A stretch of 5,551 nucleotides of DNA from Prevotella sp. UBA1395. GTDB taxonomy: Bacteria > Bacteroidota > Bacteroidia > Bacteroidales > Bacteroidaceae. The position numbers were made by a program, and so were the translations under genes. Location: the NCBI GenBank assembly GCA_002305235.1, contig DBQL01000034.1:1544-7094 (forward strand), in the 5' to 3' direction. The notes below the pieces were generated by a model that was given only the letters and a program-made list of their open reading frames with translations, had not been told where the DNA came from and made no database searches. How positions within the stretch are numbered: position 1 is the first letter of the stretch; each line of letters starts with the position of its first letter. Shown here piece by piece: positions 1-5,514 of the stretch.

Positions 1-33
1 AGTCAACATACCTCACGTACCAAATAAAATGAG

Positions 34-41
34 TAATTTTG
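34..41 (+). promoter_or_regulatory. Candidate Bacteroidetes-type -7 promoter element for the rplM cluster
   Basis: The bases TAATTTTG, followed by C, match every fixed position of the TAnnTTTG -7 consensus known for the primary sigma factor of Bacteroidetes. A start site a few bases downstream, near 46-50, would put the whole structured region from 58 onward into the transcript. The weak point is the -33 element: no TTTG lies about 19-20 bases upstream (positions 10-16 read ACCTCAC), so only half of the promoter is recognisable. This is the only such element seen upstream of any gene in the window. Confidence 0.5.
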
Positions 42-47
42 CGGACC

Positions 48-246
48 GATTATTTCCGGGGCACACTTAGAGCCCCAAGCGCAACCGTGTTAATAGCGAT
101 GCCTTTGGCCGGACATCGCGGTTAGTGAATCGGCTGTGCGACAGAGCAAAAGCCATGGATGGTCTCTTTTAGACTGGAGGCGCCGTGAGGTCTCTGTTTT
201 TCAAGGTTATAAAAACGTTTTTTAGTAGTAAATTTCAATTTCAAAA
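48..246 (+). ncRNA. Structured 5' leader of rplM, candidate ribosomal-protein leader
   Basis: About 200 nt of untranslated leader contains several hairpins that can be read directly. GGGGC 58-62 pairs with GCCCC 72-76. GCGATG 96-101 pairs with CATCGC 114-119, is extended inside by CC/GG across a bulged A, and is closed outside by AACC 83-86 with GGTT 120-123 across a 9-nt one-sided bulge. GGCT-TGC 132-139 pairs with GCA-AGCC 146-154. GTCT 162-165 pairs with AGAC 171-174. A 12-bp palindrome AAAAACGTTTTT lies at 211-222, and the A/T-rich stretch before the ATG at 247 has no Shine-Dalgarno match. In E. coli, L13 represses its own rplM-rpsI mRNA, so autogenous control is plausible here; that is inference. 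I cannot assign it to a named Rfam family. The 5' end depends on the uncertain promoter. Confidence 0.5.
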
Positions 247-708
247 ATGGACACTTTAAGTTACAAGACTATTTCCGCCAACAAGGAGACAGTTAAGAAA
301 GAGTGGGTTGTAGTAGACGCCACAGACCAGATTGTGGGTCGCCTCTGCTCGAAAGTCGCTAAACTGATTCGCGGAAAGTACAAACCCAACTTCACTCCCC
401 ACGTGGATTGCGGTGACAACGTCATCATCATCAATGCCGAAAAAGTTGTTTTCTCCGGCAAGAAAGAGACCGACAAGGTCTACACCCGTTATACCGGTTA
501 CCCCGGTGGACAGCGCTTCAACACTCCCGCCGAGTTGCGTACTCGTGAGGGTGGCGTAGACAAGATCATCCGTCACGCCGTGAAGGGCATGCTCCCCAAA
601 GGTCGCTTAGGTCGCTCCCTGTTGAACAACCTCTATGTTTTCGAGGGTGCAGAGCACGACAAGGATGCCCAGAAGCCCAAAACAATTGATATTAACCAGT
701 ATAAATAA
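247..708 (+). CDS. rplM: 50S ribosomal protein L13 (uL13)
   Basis: L13 binds 23S rRNA early in large-subunit assembly and acts in the cytoplasmic ribosome. The 153-residue product carries family hallmarks: WVVVDATDQIVGRL at about residues 20-33, HVDCGDNVIIINA at about 52-64, YTGYPGG at about 82-88, and the C-terminal signature region VKGMLPKGRLGRSLLNNLY at about 112-130. It is about 11 residues longer than the 142-residue E. coli protein, mainly through an N-terminal MDTLSYKTISAN-type extension that is usual in Bacteroidales. The ATG at 247 is chosen because that extension begins there and an A/T-rich initiation region typical of the phylum precedes it. The gene is first in the cluster, 11 bp before rpsI, and sits behind the structured leader that may regulate it. 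No damage is seen. Confidence 0.98.
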   Translation: MDTLSYKTISANKETVKKEWVVVDATDQIVGRLCSKVAKLIRGKYKPNFTPHVDCGDNVIIINAEKVVFSGKKETDKVYTRYTGYPGGQRFNTPAELRTREGGVDKIIRHAVKGMLPKGRLGRSLLNNLYVFEGAEHDKDAQKPKTIDINQYK

Positions 709-710
709 TA

Positions 711-714
711 GGAG
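711..714 (+). promoter_or_regulatory. Shine-Dalgarno-like site of rpsI
   Basis: GGAG (within AGGAGA) lies 5 bases before the rpsI ATG at 720 and inside the 11-bp rplM-rpsI gap. It is the only Shine-Dalgarno-like match at a start codon in the window: rplM, rpsB, tsf and the protease gene have none. It may help rpsI initiate independently, or it may simply support reinitiation after rplM. Confidence 0.55.
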
Positions 715-719
715 AAAAG

Positions 720-1106
720 ATGGAAGTTATTAACGCAATCGGTCGCCGTAAGAGCGCTGTGGCTCGTGTTTACCTGAGTGAAGGTACCGGCAAGATCACT
801 ATCAACAAGAAAGATCTCAAAGACTTCTTCCCATCAGCAATCCTGCAGTATGTGGTTAAACAGCCGCTGGAGCTTTTGGAAGTAGCCGAGAAATACGATA
901 TCAAAGCCAATCTCGACGGTGGCGGTTATACCGGCCAGAGTCAGGCTTTGCGCCTTGCCATCGCGCGCGCACTTGTCAAAGTGAACGCCGAGGACAAGAA
1001 AAACCTCAAGGACCACGGATTCCTCACACGCGACAGTCGTGCTGTAGAGCGTAAGAAACCGGGTCAGCCCAAGGCTCGTCGTCGCTTCCAGTTCAGTAAG
1101 CGCTAA
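720..1106 (+). CDS. rpsI: 30S ribosomal protein S9 (uS9)
   Basis: S9 is a small-subunit protein of the 30S head, and its C-terminal tail reaches the P-site tRNA in known ribosome structures. The 128-residue product has the N-terminal GRRKSAVARVYL block at residues 8-19, the family signature GGGYTGQSQALRLAIARAL at 67-85, a basic C-terminal stretch from about residue 110, and the invariant SKR ending, so it is full length. The ATG at 720 is supported by an upstream GGAG and by correct alignment of the N-terminus with the family. It is paired with rplM, as in most bacteria, 11 bp downstream of it. A 222-bp structured gap separates it from rpsB. Nothing is missing or unusual in the protein. Confidence 0.98.
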   Translation: MEVINAIGRRKSAVARVYLSEGTGKITINKKDLKDFFPSAILQYVVKQPLELLEVAEKYDIKANLDGGGYTGQSQALRLAIARALVKVNAEDKKNLKDHGFLTRDSRAVERKKPGQPKARRRFQFSKR

Positions 1107-1328
1107 TCTCCTCGAGGAGACACTGAACCGTTTAGCATCTAAACCGAAGGGACTCTGCACCCTTGGGAAAGCTGCTTAGGCCACACGCCCACGCAAGCCT
1201 CACCCACGCAGATTACTCTCCGGCTGATTCTATCCAAGCCCAAGGGCACGCCGCCCATACACGGCAGCAATCCCTAAAAGGGCAAAGAATTTCAAAAGAA
1301 AGTAAACAATTTAACAAAGAAAAAAACA
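1107..1328 (+). promoter_or_regulatory. Structured rpsI-rpsB intergenic region, candidate rpsB leader
   Basis: This 222-bp gap starts directly after the rpsI stop codon with three consecutive hairpins. TCTCC/GGAGA (1107-1120) is a perfect 14-bp palindrome with TCGA as its loop. GTTTAG/CTAAAC (1130-1144) has a CAT loop. AAGGG/CCCTT (1147-1164) has an 8-nt loop. Further on are a C-rich part with CCCACGCA repeated at 1188-1195 and 1203-1210, and small GC stems GGGC/GCCC (1244-1256), the alternative GCCG/CGGC (1250-1265), and CCCT/AGGG (1272-1282). The last 45 bases are A-rich with no Shine-Dalgarno match. No TTTG occurs anywhere in the gap, so no phylum-type promoter is visible, and no T-tract follows the hairpins as expected for a terminator. 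In E. coli, S2 represses rpsB-tsf through its leader; a similar role here is inferred. Confidence 0.45.
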
Positions 1329-2171
1329 ATGTCAAGAACAAATTTTGACCAGTTACTGCAAGCAGGTTGCCACTTCGGCCACCTCAAGCGCAAGTGGAAC
1401 CCCGCCATGGCACCCTATATCTTCATGGAGCGCAATGGCATTCACATCATCGACCTGAACAAAACGGTAGCCAAAATCGACGAGGCCGCCGAAGCATTGA
1501 AATCTATTGCCAAGAGTGGCAAGAAGATTTTGTTCGTCGCTACTAAAAAACAGACCAAGGAAATCGTTGCCGACAAAGCAACATCGGTTAACATGCCTTA
1601 CGTGATCGAGCGTTGGCCGGGCGGTATGCTCACCAACTTCCCCACCATTCGCAAGGCTGTTAAGAAAATGACGAACATCGACAAGTTGATGAATGACGGT
1701 ACATTCTCTAATCTTTCCAAGCGTGAGATTCTGCAGATCAACCGTCAACGCGCCAAGCTGGAGAAGAACCTCGGCTCCATCATCGACCTCACCCGTCTGC
1801 CGTCGGCACTCTTTGTTGTGGACGTGATGAAAGAGCACATCGCCGTGAAGGAGGCCAACCGTCTCGGCATTCCCGTGTTCGGAATCGTAGATACCAACTC
1901 AAGTCCCCGCGATATCGACTACGTTATTCCCGCCAATGACGATGCCAAAGACTCCGTAGAGGTTATCCTCAACGCCGTTTGCGGTGCCATTGCCGAAGGT
2001 TTGGAAGAGCGCAAGGTGGAGAAAGCCGACGACAAGGCTGCCGCTGAGCAGGCTGAAGAGGCCGGCGAAGGCAAGCGCCACGCCCGTCGTGCACGCAAGG
2101 ACGATGCCGAAAAGGTTGCTGATGCAGAGCAGACTGTAGCCAAAGAGGAAGAGGCTCCCGCCGCAGAATAA
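1329..2171 (+). CDS. rpsB: 30S ribosomal protein S2 (uS2)
   Basis: S2 joins the 30S subunit late, bridging head and body near the anti-Shine-Dalgarno end of 16S rRNA. The 280-residue product shows the N-terminal QAGCHFGH at 11-18, WNPAMAPYIFMERNGIHIIDL at about 23-43, RWPGGMLTNF at 95-104, and the signature block LFVVDVMKEHIAVKEANRLG at 161-180 followed by IPVFGIVDTNSSP. The core ends near residue 228. The last 50 residues form a low-complexity tail rich in Ala, Glu and Asp, with a basic patch KRHARRARK at 249-257. E. coli S2 has 241 residues, so the tail adds about 40; such tails are common in Bacteroidetes. The ATG at 1329 follows an A-rich stretch and gives the canonical N-terminus. The gene is followed by tsf, its usual partner, after an inverted repeat. 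Confidence 0.98.
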   Translation: MSRTNFDQLLQAGCHFGHLKRKWNPAMAPYIFMERNGIHIIDLNKTVAKIDEAAEALKSIAKSGKKILFVATKKQTKEIVADKATSVNMPYVIERWPGGMLTNFPTIRKAVKKMTNIDKLMNDGTFSNLSKREILQINRQRAKLEKNLGSIIDLTRLPSALFVVDVMKEHIAVKEANRLGIPVFGIVDTNSSPRDIDYVIPANDDAKDSVEVILNAVCGAIAEGLEERKVEKADDKAAAEQAEEAGEGKRHARRARKDDAEKVADAEQTVAKEEEAPAAE

Positions 2172-2179
2172 TCACCTTT

Positions 2180-2244
2180 ATAGGGTCTTATAGGAGACGA
2201 TAGGTTCTTGTAAGACCCATCATCACACTCCTATAAGACCCTAT
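2180..2244. repeat. Perfect 17-bp inverted repeat with internal repeats, between rpsB and tsf
   Basis: The left arm 2180-2196 (ATAGGGTCTTATAGGAG) is the exact reverse complement of 2228-2244, with 31 bases between them. The unit ATAGGGTCTTATA at 2180-2192 recurs as ATAGGTTCTTGTA at 2200-2212 (11 of 13 identical, 20-base offset) and again, inverted, at 2232-2244. GGGTCTTA at 2183-2190 can therefore pair either with the distal arm or with TAAGACCC at 2211-2218, giving two mutually exclusive folds. No T-tract follows, so this is not a classic intrinsic terminator, and tsf begins 39 bases later. It could be a dispersed intergenic palindrome of the genome, an mRNA-stabilising or processing element, or an attenuator. 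The sequence alone does not decide between these. Confidence 0.85.
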
Positions 2245-2283
2245 CACATTTCAAAATCAAAACAATTAAATCAAAATACAATT

Positions 2284-3282
2284 ATGGCTGTTACAATTGA
2301 GGATATCAAGAAGCTGCGCGCCATGACCGGTGCAGGTATGAAGGACTGTAAAAAAGCCCTCGCAGAGGCAGACGGTGATATCGATAAGGCTGTAGAACTC
2401 GTGCGTGAACGCGGTTTGGCCATTGCTGCCAAGCGCTCCGACCGTGAGACATCCAATGGCTGCGTACTCGTTAAAAACGACAACGGTTTTGCCGCAATGA
2501 TCGCGCTCAAGTGTGAGACCGACTTCGTTGCCAATGGTGCCGACTACATCGCCTTGACCCAAGAGATTCTCGATGCCGCCGTTGCCGCCAAGGCTCAGAG
2601 CCTCGAGGAAGTGCTCGAACTGACATTGGCCGACGGCACCAAGGTTGCCGAGGCTGTCACACGCCGTTCCGGTGTGGTGGGCGAGAAGATGGAACTCGAC
2701 GGCTACAACGTGCTCGAGGGCACTCATGTATATACCTACGACCACATGGGTCGCCACACATTGGCTACCATCGTAGAGCTTACCGAGGCCAATGAAGATG
2801 CCGGTCACAAGGTTGCCATGCAGGTTGCCGCCATGAAGCCGGTAGCTCTGGACGAGGCTTCCGTGCCCGAGAGCATCAAGGAAGAGGAGTTCAAGGTGGC
2901 TGTTTCCAAGACCAAGGAAGAGCAGGTTGAGCGTCAGGTGAACGTGGCTTTGAAGAAAGCCGGCATCAATGCCAACTTGGTAGACTCTGAAGACCACATC
3001 GCTTCTAACGTTGCCAAGGGCTGGCTGTCTCAGGAAGACGCCGACAAGGCACAGGCTATCCGTGCCCAAGTGTCTGCCGAAGCTGCGGCCAACGTGAAGG
3101 AGGAGATGGTGATGAACATCGCCAAGGGTCGTTTGGCCAAGTTCTTCAAGGAGAACTGCCTCGTGGATCAGGAGTTCCAGTTTGGCGACGGCGACAAGCA
3201 AAGCGTTGCCCAGTGGCTCGACCAGCAGAGCAAAGGTCTCAAGGTGGTAGCCTACAAGCGCTTTAGTCTGTCTGCCGACTAA
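2284..3282 (+). CDS. tsf: Elongation factor Ts
   Basis: EF-Ts is the cytoplasmic nucleotide-exchange factor that releases GDP from EF-Tu and so recycles it for translation. The 332-residue product begins with the UBA-like domain containing signature LRAMTGAGMKDCKKAL at 11-26. The second signature CETDFVAN follows at 77-84; its Asp-Phe pair contacts EF-Tu in known structures. GHKVAMQVAA at 164-173 marks the core, and KGRLAKFFKENCLVDQEF at 281-298 marks the C-terminal part. E. coli EF-Ts has 283 residues. The extra length lies mainly in a charged, probably helical segment at about 195-275, as expected for Bacteroidetes EF-Ts. The ATG at 2284 gives the standard MAVTIEDIKKLR start and follows an A/T-rich stretch without a Shine-Dalgarno site. 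A strong terminator lies 22 bp after the stop codon, so this is the last gene of the cluster. Confidence 0.98.
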   Translation: MAVTIEDIKKLRAMTGAGMKDCKKALAEADGDIDKAVELVRERGLAIAAKRSDRETSNGCVLVKNDNGFAAMIALKCETDFVANGADYIALTQEILDAAVAAKAQSLEEVLELTLADGTKVAEAVTRRSGVVGEKMELDGYNVLEGTHVYTYDHMGRHTLATIVELTEANEDAGHKVAMQVAAMKPVALDEASVPESIKEEEFKVAVSKTKEEQVERQVNVALKKAGINANLVDSEDHIASNVAKGWLSQEDADKAQAIRAQVSAEAAANVKEEMVMNIAKGRLAKFFKENCLVDQEFQFGDGDKQSVAQWLDQQSKGLKVVAYKRFSLSAD

Positions 3283-3303
3283 TCGCGACAGTACATCATA
3301 TTG

Positions 3304-3357
3304 GAAGAGGAGTCATGGAAGAACAGTCTTCCGCGACTCCTCTTCTTGTTTCCGTTT
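3304..3357 (+). terminator. Strong intrinsic terminator of the ribosomal cluster
   Basis: GAAGAGGAGTC at 3304-3314 pairs perfectly with GACTCCTCTTC at 3335-3345 (11 bp). Inside the loop, GGAAGA at 3317-3322 pairs with TCTTCC at 3327-3332 around an ACAG tetraloop, stacked on the outer stem across a T-G wobble and one mismatch. The T-rich run TTGTTTCCGTTT follows immediately at 3346-3357. Stem plus T-rich tail just behind tsf is a textbook intrinsic terminator for the + strand. The tail is interrupted by G and CC, so some read-through is possible. No matching A-rich stretch lies on the left side, so it is probably not bidirectional. Confidence 0.88.
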
Positions 3358-3370
3358 CACAACGACCGTC

Positions 3371-5461
3371 ATGACCCGACCCTTACACCTCATCCTGCTT
3401 CTCTGCGCGGCAGCAAGCCTTCATGCCCAAAGACCGGCCTTGAGGAAGTTGTCTCCGCTGGTGCGCGAGGCATGGCTTCATCACGTTTCCGCCCCCGTCG
3501 CATCGCAATCCAAAGGCGTGGGGCGCACCATGCCCCTGCTGACAGCATTCGTCAAGACCGCCACCCCTGCCTCCGACGCGCTCGAGCGGCATCGCTGCAC
3601 GGTCTTGGCACGCTACGGAACACTCGCGGTGGCCTCCATACCGCTCGACCGCATTGCCGCCCTCTCGCTCGACCCCGATATTCTCCGCATTGAAGCCCGA
3701 CACCGGTCGCGCATGCAGATGGACACCACCGCCGTGCTGCTCCATGTTCCCCACGTGTACAGCGGCTTGAACCTGCCCCACGGCTACACCGGCAAGGGTG
3801 TGGTGGTGGGTGTCCAAGACATCGGCTTCGACCTCACACACCCCAACTTCTACTCCGCCGACATGACGCGATACCGCATCAAGGCCCTGTGGGACCAACT
3901 GGCTACCGACACCCTCGGTTCCACGCTGCCCGTGGGACGAGACTATACCACCCGTGAGAGTCTGCTCGCACTGGGGCATCCGCGCGACGGACTCATACAG
4001 ACCCACGGCACTCATACGGCAGGCATAGCGGCGGGCAGCGGGGCCGAAGGCTACGGACGGCTCTCGCCCTATCGCGGCATCGCCTACGACAGTGACATCT
4101 GCTTGGTGTGCAATGTCACCGGCGACGACATCGAACTGCTCCATCCCGACGACTTCTACAAATACACCTACGCCCTCGATGCCTTGGGATTCCGCTATAT
4201 ATTCGACTATGCCGACCGCGCCGGAAAACCCTGCGTGATCAACTTCAGCGAAGGCTCTGCCGAGGATTTCATGGGTTATGACCAACTGTATTACGAAATG
4301 CTCGACTCGCTGTCGGGCCCCGGACACATCATCGTGGCATCGGCGGGCAACGACGGACAAGGCATCAACTATGTGGCCAAGTCGGCCGATACCGACTCGG
4401 CGGGCGTGTTCTGCACCGGCCGGCGCAACGTGTTCGTCACCACCAAGAGCCGTGACGATTACGCCCTCCGACTGACCTTCTACCCCGGCGAACGTCGTCT
4501 CGCCAAGACATTCGCCCTCGGCGACGTGCTCGCCGCACCCGACTCCATCCTCCGCGACACATTCTCCGTCGACACGCTGACCTATACCCTCGCCGCCACG
4601 GCCTACCCGTCGAGCTACAACGCCGACGAGACGGTGTGCGACTGGGACCTCGCCTGCGCCGATACCACGTTCGACGCGGCAGGCCCGGCCTCTATCACTC
4701 TCCTTGGAAAAGGCGCAAGCGTGGAGATGTATCCCGTCATAGGACAGTTCATGCACCACTCCAAAGACCCTGCACTCAATGCCGGCGACAACACCCACAG
4801 CATCCTCTCGCCCTCGAGCGCGCCGTCGGTGATCAGCGTGGGAGCCACGGCTTATCGCACCTCCTTTACCAATTATCTCGGCAAAACGATGGTTTACGAC
4901 GCCGGGCAACACGGCGTTCGCACTCCCTACTCGGCCGTGGGACCGACACGGGACGGGCGTGTGAAACCCGACATCATGGCCCCGGGACAGAACATCATCT
5001 CTTCATACAGCAGCTTTTACCTCGAACATCAGCCCACCGCGCGCGACATCAGTTCTGACGTGCGCCATTTCGACTACGCCGGACGCACATACGCATGGAA
5101 CGGCAACGGCGGCACGTCGATGTCTTCGCCCGTCGTGGCGGGCATCATCGCGCTATGGCTTGAGGCCAACCCCAAGCTCACGGCGACAGACTGCATCGAC
5201 ATTTTCAGGCGCACGGCACGCCGCCCCGACCCCATGCTGAGCTATCCCAACAACCTCTACGGCTATGGCGAGATCGATGCCTACGAGGGTCTCAAGGCGG
5301 TGATAGAGTCGACACCGGCCGGCATTCGCAGCCTAAGCAACGTCGCTCCGCCATCCAATGCGATCTATTCTCTCGACGGGCGATGCCTCGGCACCGATGC
5401 CTCGCTGCTGCCACCGGGGCTTTATCTGCGCGGCGGCAAGAAGTTCGCGGTGAGCCGGTAG
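3371..5461 (+). CDS. Secreted subtilisin-like serine protease (peptidase family S8)
   Basis: This is a 696-residue predicted extracytoplasmic endopeptidase. Residues 1-19 form a signal peptide (Arg3, hydrophobic core 5-17, likely cleavage SLHA|Q). Cys12 lacks a proper lipobox because Leu precedes it. Residues about 25-120 resemble an inhibitor/chaperone propeptide. The catalytic residues are Asp150 (VGVQDIGFD), His212 (HGTHTAGIAAG), oxyanion Asn327 (VASAGNDG) and Ser583 (GTSMSSPVVAG); VKPDIMAPGQ at 531-540 is another S8 hallmark. Asn327 and Ser583 are 256 residues apart against about 66 in subtilisin, so roughly 190 residues are inserted, mainly at about 335-480. The last 32 residues (IYSLDGRCLG ... 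GLYLRGGKKFAVSR) resemble the short C-terminal tails of Prevotella and Bacteroides exported proteins and the end of type IX sorting domains. The ATG at 3371 is chosen because the signal peptide starts there. The gene lies 13 bp after the terminator, has no visible promoter, and is GC-rich. Substrate unknown. Confidence 0.93.
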   Translation: MTRPLHLILLLCAAASLHAQRPALRKLSPLVREAWLHHVSAPVASQSKGVGRTMPLLTAFVKTATPASDALERHRCTVLARYGTLAVASIPLDRIAALSLDPDILRIEARHRSRMQMDTTAVLLHVPHVYSGLNLPHGYTGKGVVVGVQDIGFDLTHPNFYSADMTRYRIKALWDQLATDTLGSTLPVGRDYTTRESLLALGHPRDGLIQTHGTHTAGIAAGSGAEGYGRLSPYRGIAYDSDICLVCNVTGDDIELLHPDDFYKYTYALDALGFRYIFDYADRAGKPCVINFSEGSAEDFMGYDQLYYEMLDSLSGPGHIIVASAGNDGQGINYVAKSADTDSAGVFCTGRRNVFVTTKSRDDYALRLTFYPGERRLAKTFALGDVLAAPDSILRDTFSVDTLTYTLAATAYPSSYNADETVCDWDLACADTTFDAAGPASITLLGKGASVEMYPVIGQFMHHSKDPALNAGDNTHSILSPSSAPSVISVGATAYRTSFTNYLGKTMVYDAGQHGVRTPYSAVGPTRDGRVKPDIMAPGQNIISSYSSFYLEHQPTARDISSDVRHFDYAGRTYAWNGNGGTSMSSPVVAGIIALWLEANPKLTATDCIDIFRRTARRPDPMLSYPNNLYGYGEIDAYEGLKAVIESTPAGIRSLSNVAPPSNAIYSLDGRCLGTDASLLPPGLYLRGGKKFAVSR

Positions 5462-5486
5462 CCGCCACGCGTGCCGGCTGCCATCC

Positions 5487-5514
5487 GTGCCCGCCCACTC
5501 CTCAACACGGGCAC
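5487..5514. other. GC-rich hairpin downstream of the protease gene
   Basis: GTGCCCG at 5487-5493 pairs perfectly with CGGGCAC at 5508-5514 around a 14-nt loop, 25 bp after the protease stop codon. It could help end the transcript, but no T-tract follows on the + strand and no A-tract precedes it for the - strand, so it does not qualify as an intrinsic terminator. The rest of 5462-5551 is GC-rich and shows no recognisable gene. An ATG at 5542 opens a frame that runs out of the window after three codons and cannot be judged. Confidence 0.4.

Noticed and set aside
29..70. A 13-codon frame (MSNFADRLFPGHT) at the start of the window
   Set aside because: If the -7-like element at 34-41 is real, the start codon lies upstream of the transcript. 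It has no ribosome binding site and is too short to support.
1163..1348. A 61-codon frame in the rpsI-rpsB gap
   Set aside because: It relies on a TTG start with no ribosome binding site, runs past the rpsB start in another frame, and its sequence has no protein-like pattern; it covers the structured non-coding region.
2180..2244. The rpsB-tsf inverted repeat as an intrinsic terminator
   Set aside because: The distal arm is followed by CACATTTCAAAATC, not a T-tract, the loop is 31 nt long, and termination here would cut tsf off from any visible promoter.
2266..3201. A 311-codon open frame on the minus strand across tsf
   Set aside because: Antisense to an unmistakable EF-Ts gene. The translation is Leu/Gly/His-rich without a known family pattern, as expected for a shadow of a codon-biased gene.
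3404..3406. Cys12 of the protease as a lipoprotein attachment site
   Set aside because: The residue before it is Leu where a lipobox needs Gly, Ala or Ser; cleavage by signal peptidase I at SLHA|Q fits better.
3301..3693. A 130-codon frame overlapping the terminator and protease start
   Set aside because: It uses a TTG start inside the terminator stem region and lies in a different frame from the protease, whose signal peptide and propeptide are convincing in this stretch.
3383..4912. A 509-codon open frame on the minus strand inside the protease gene
   Set aside because: It is fully antisense to an S8 protease with an intact catalytic set. Its translation is rich in Gly, Val, Arg and His with no recognisable domain, and GC-rich codons on the + strand readily leave such antisense frames free of stops.
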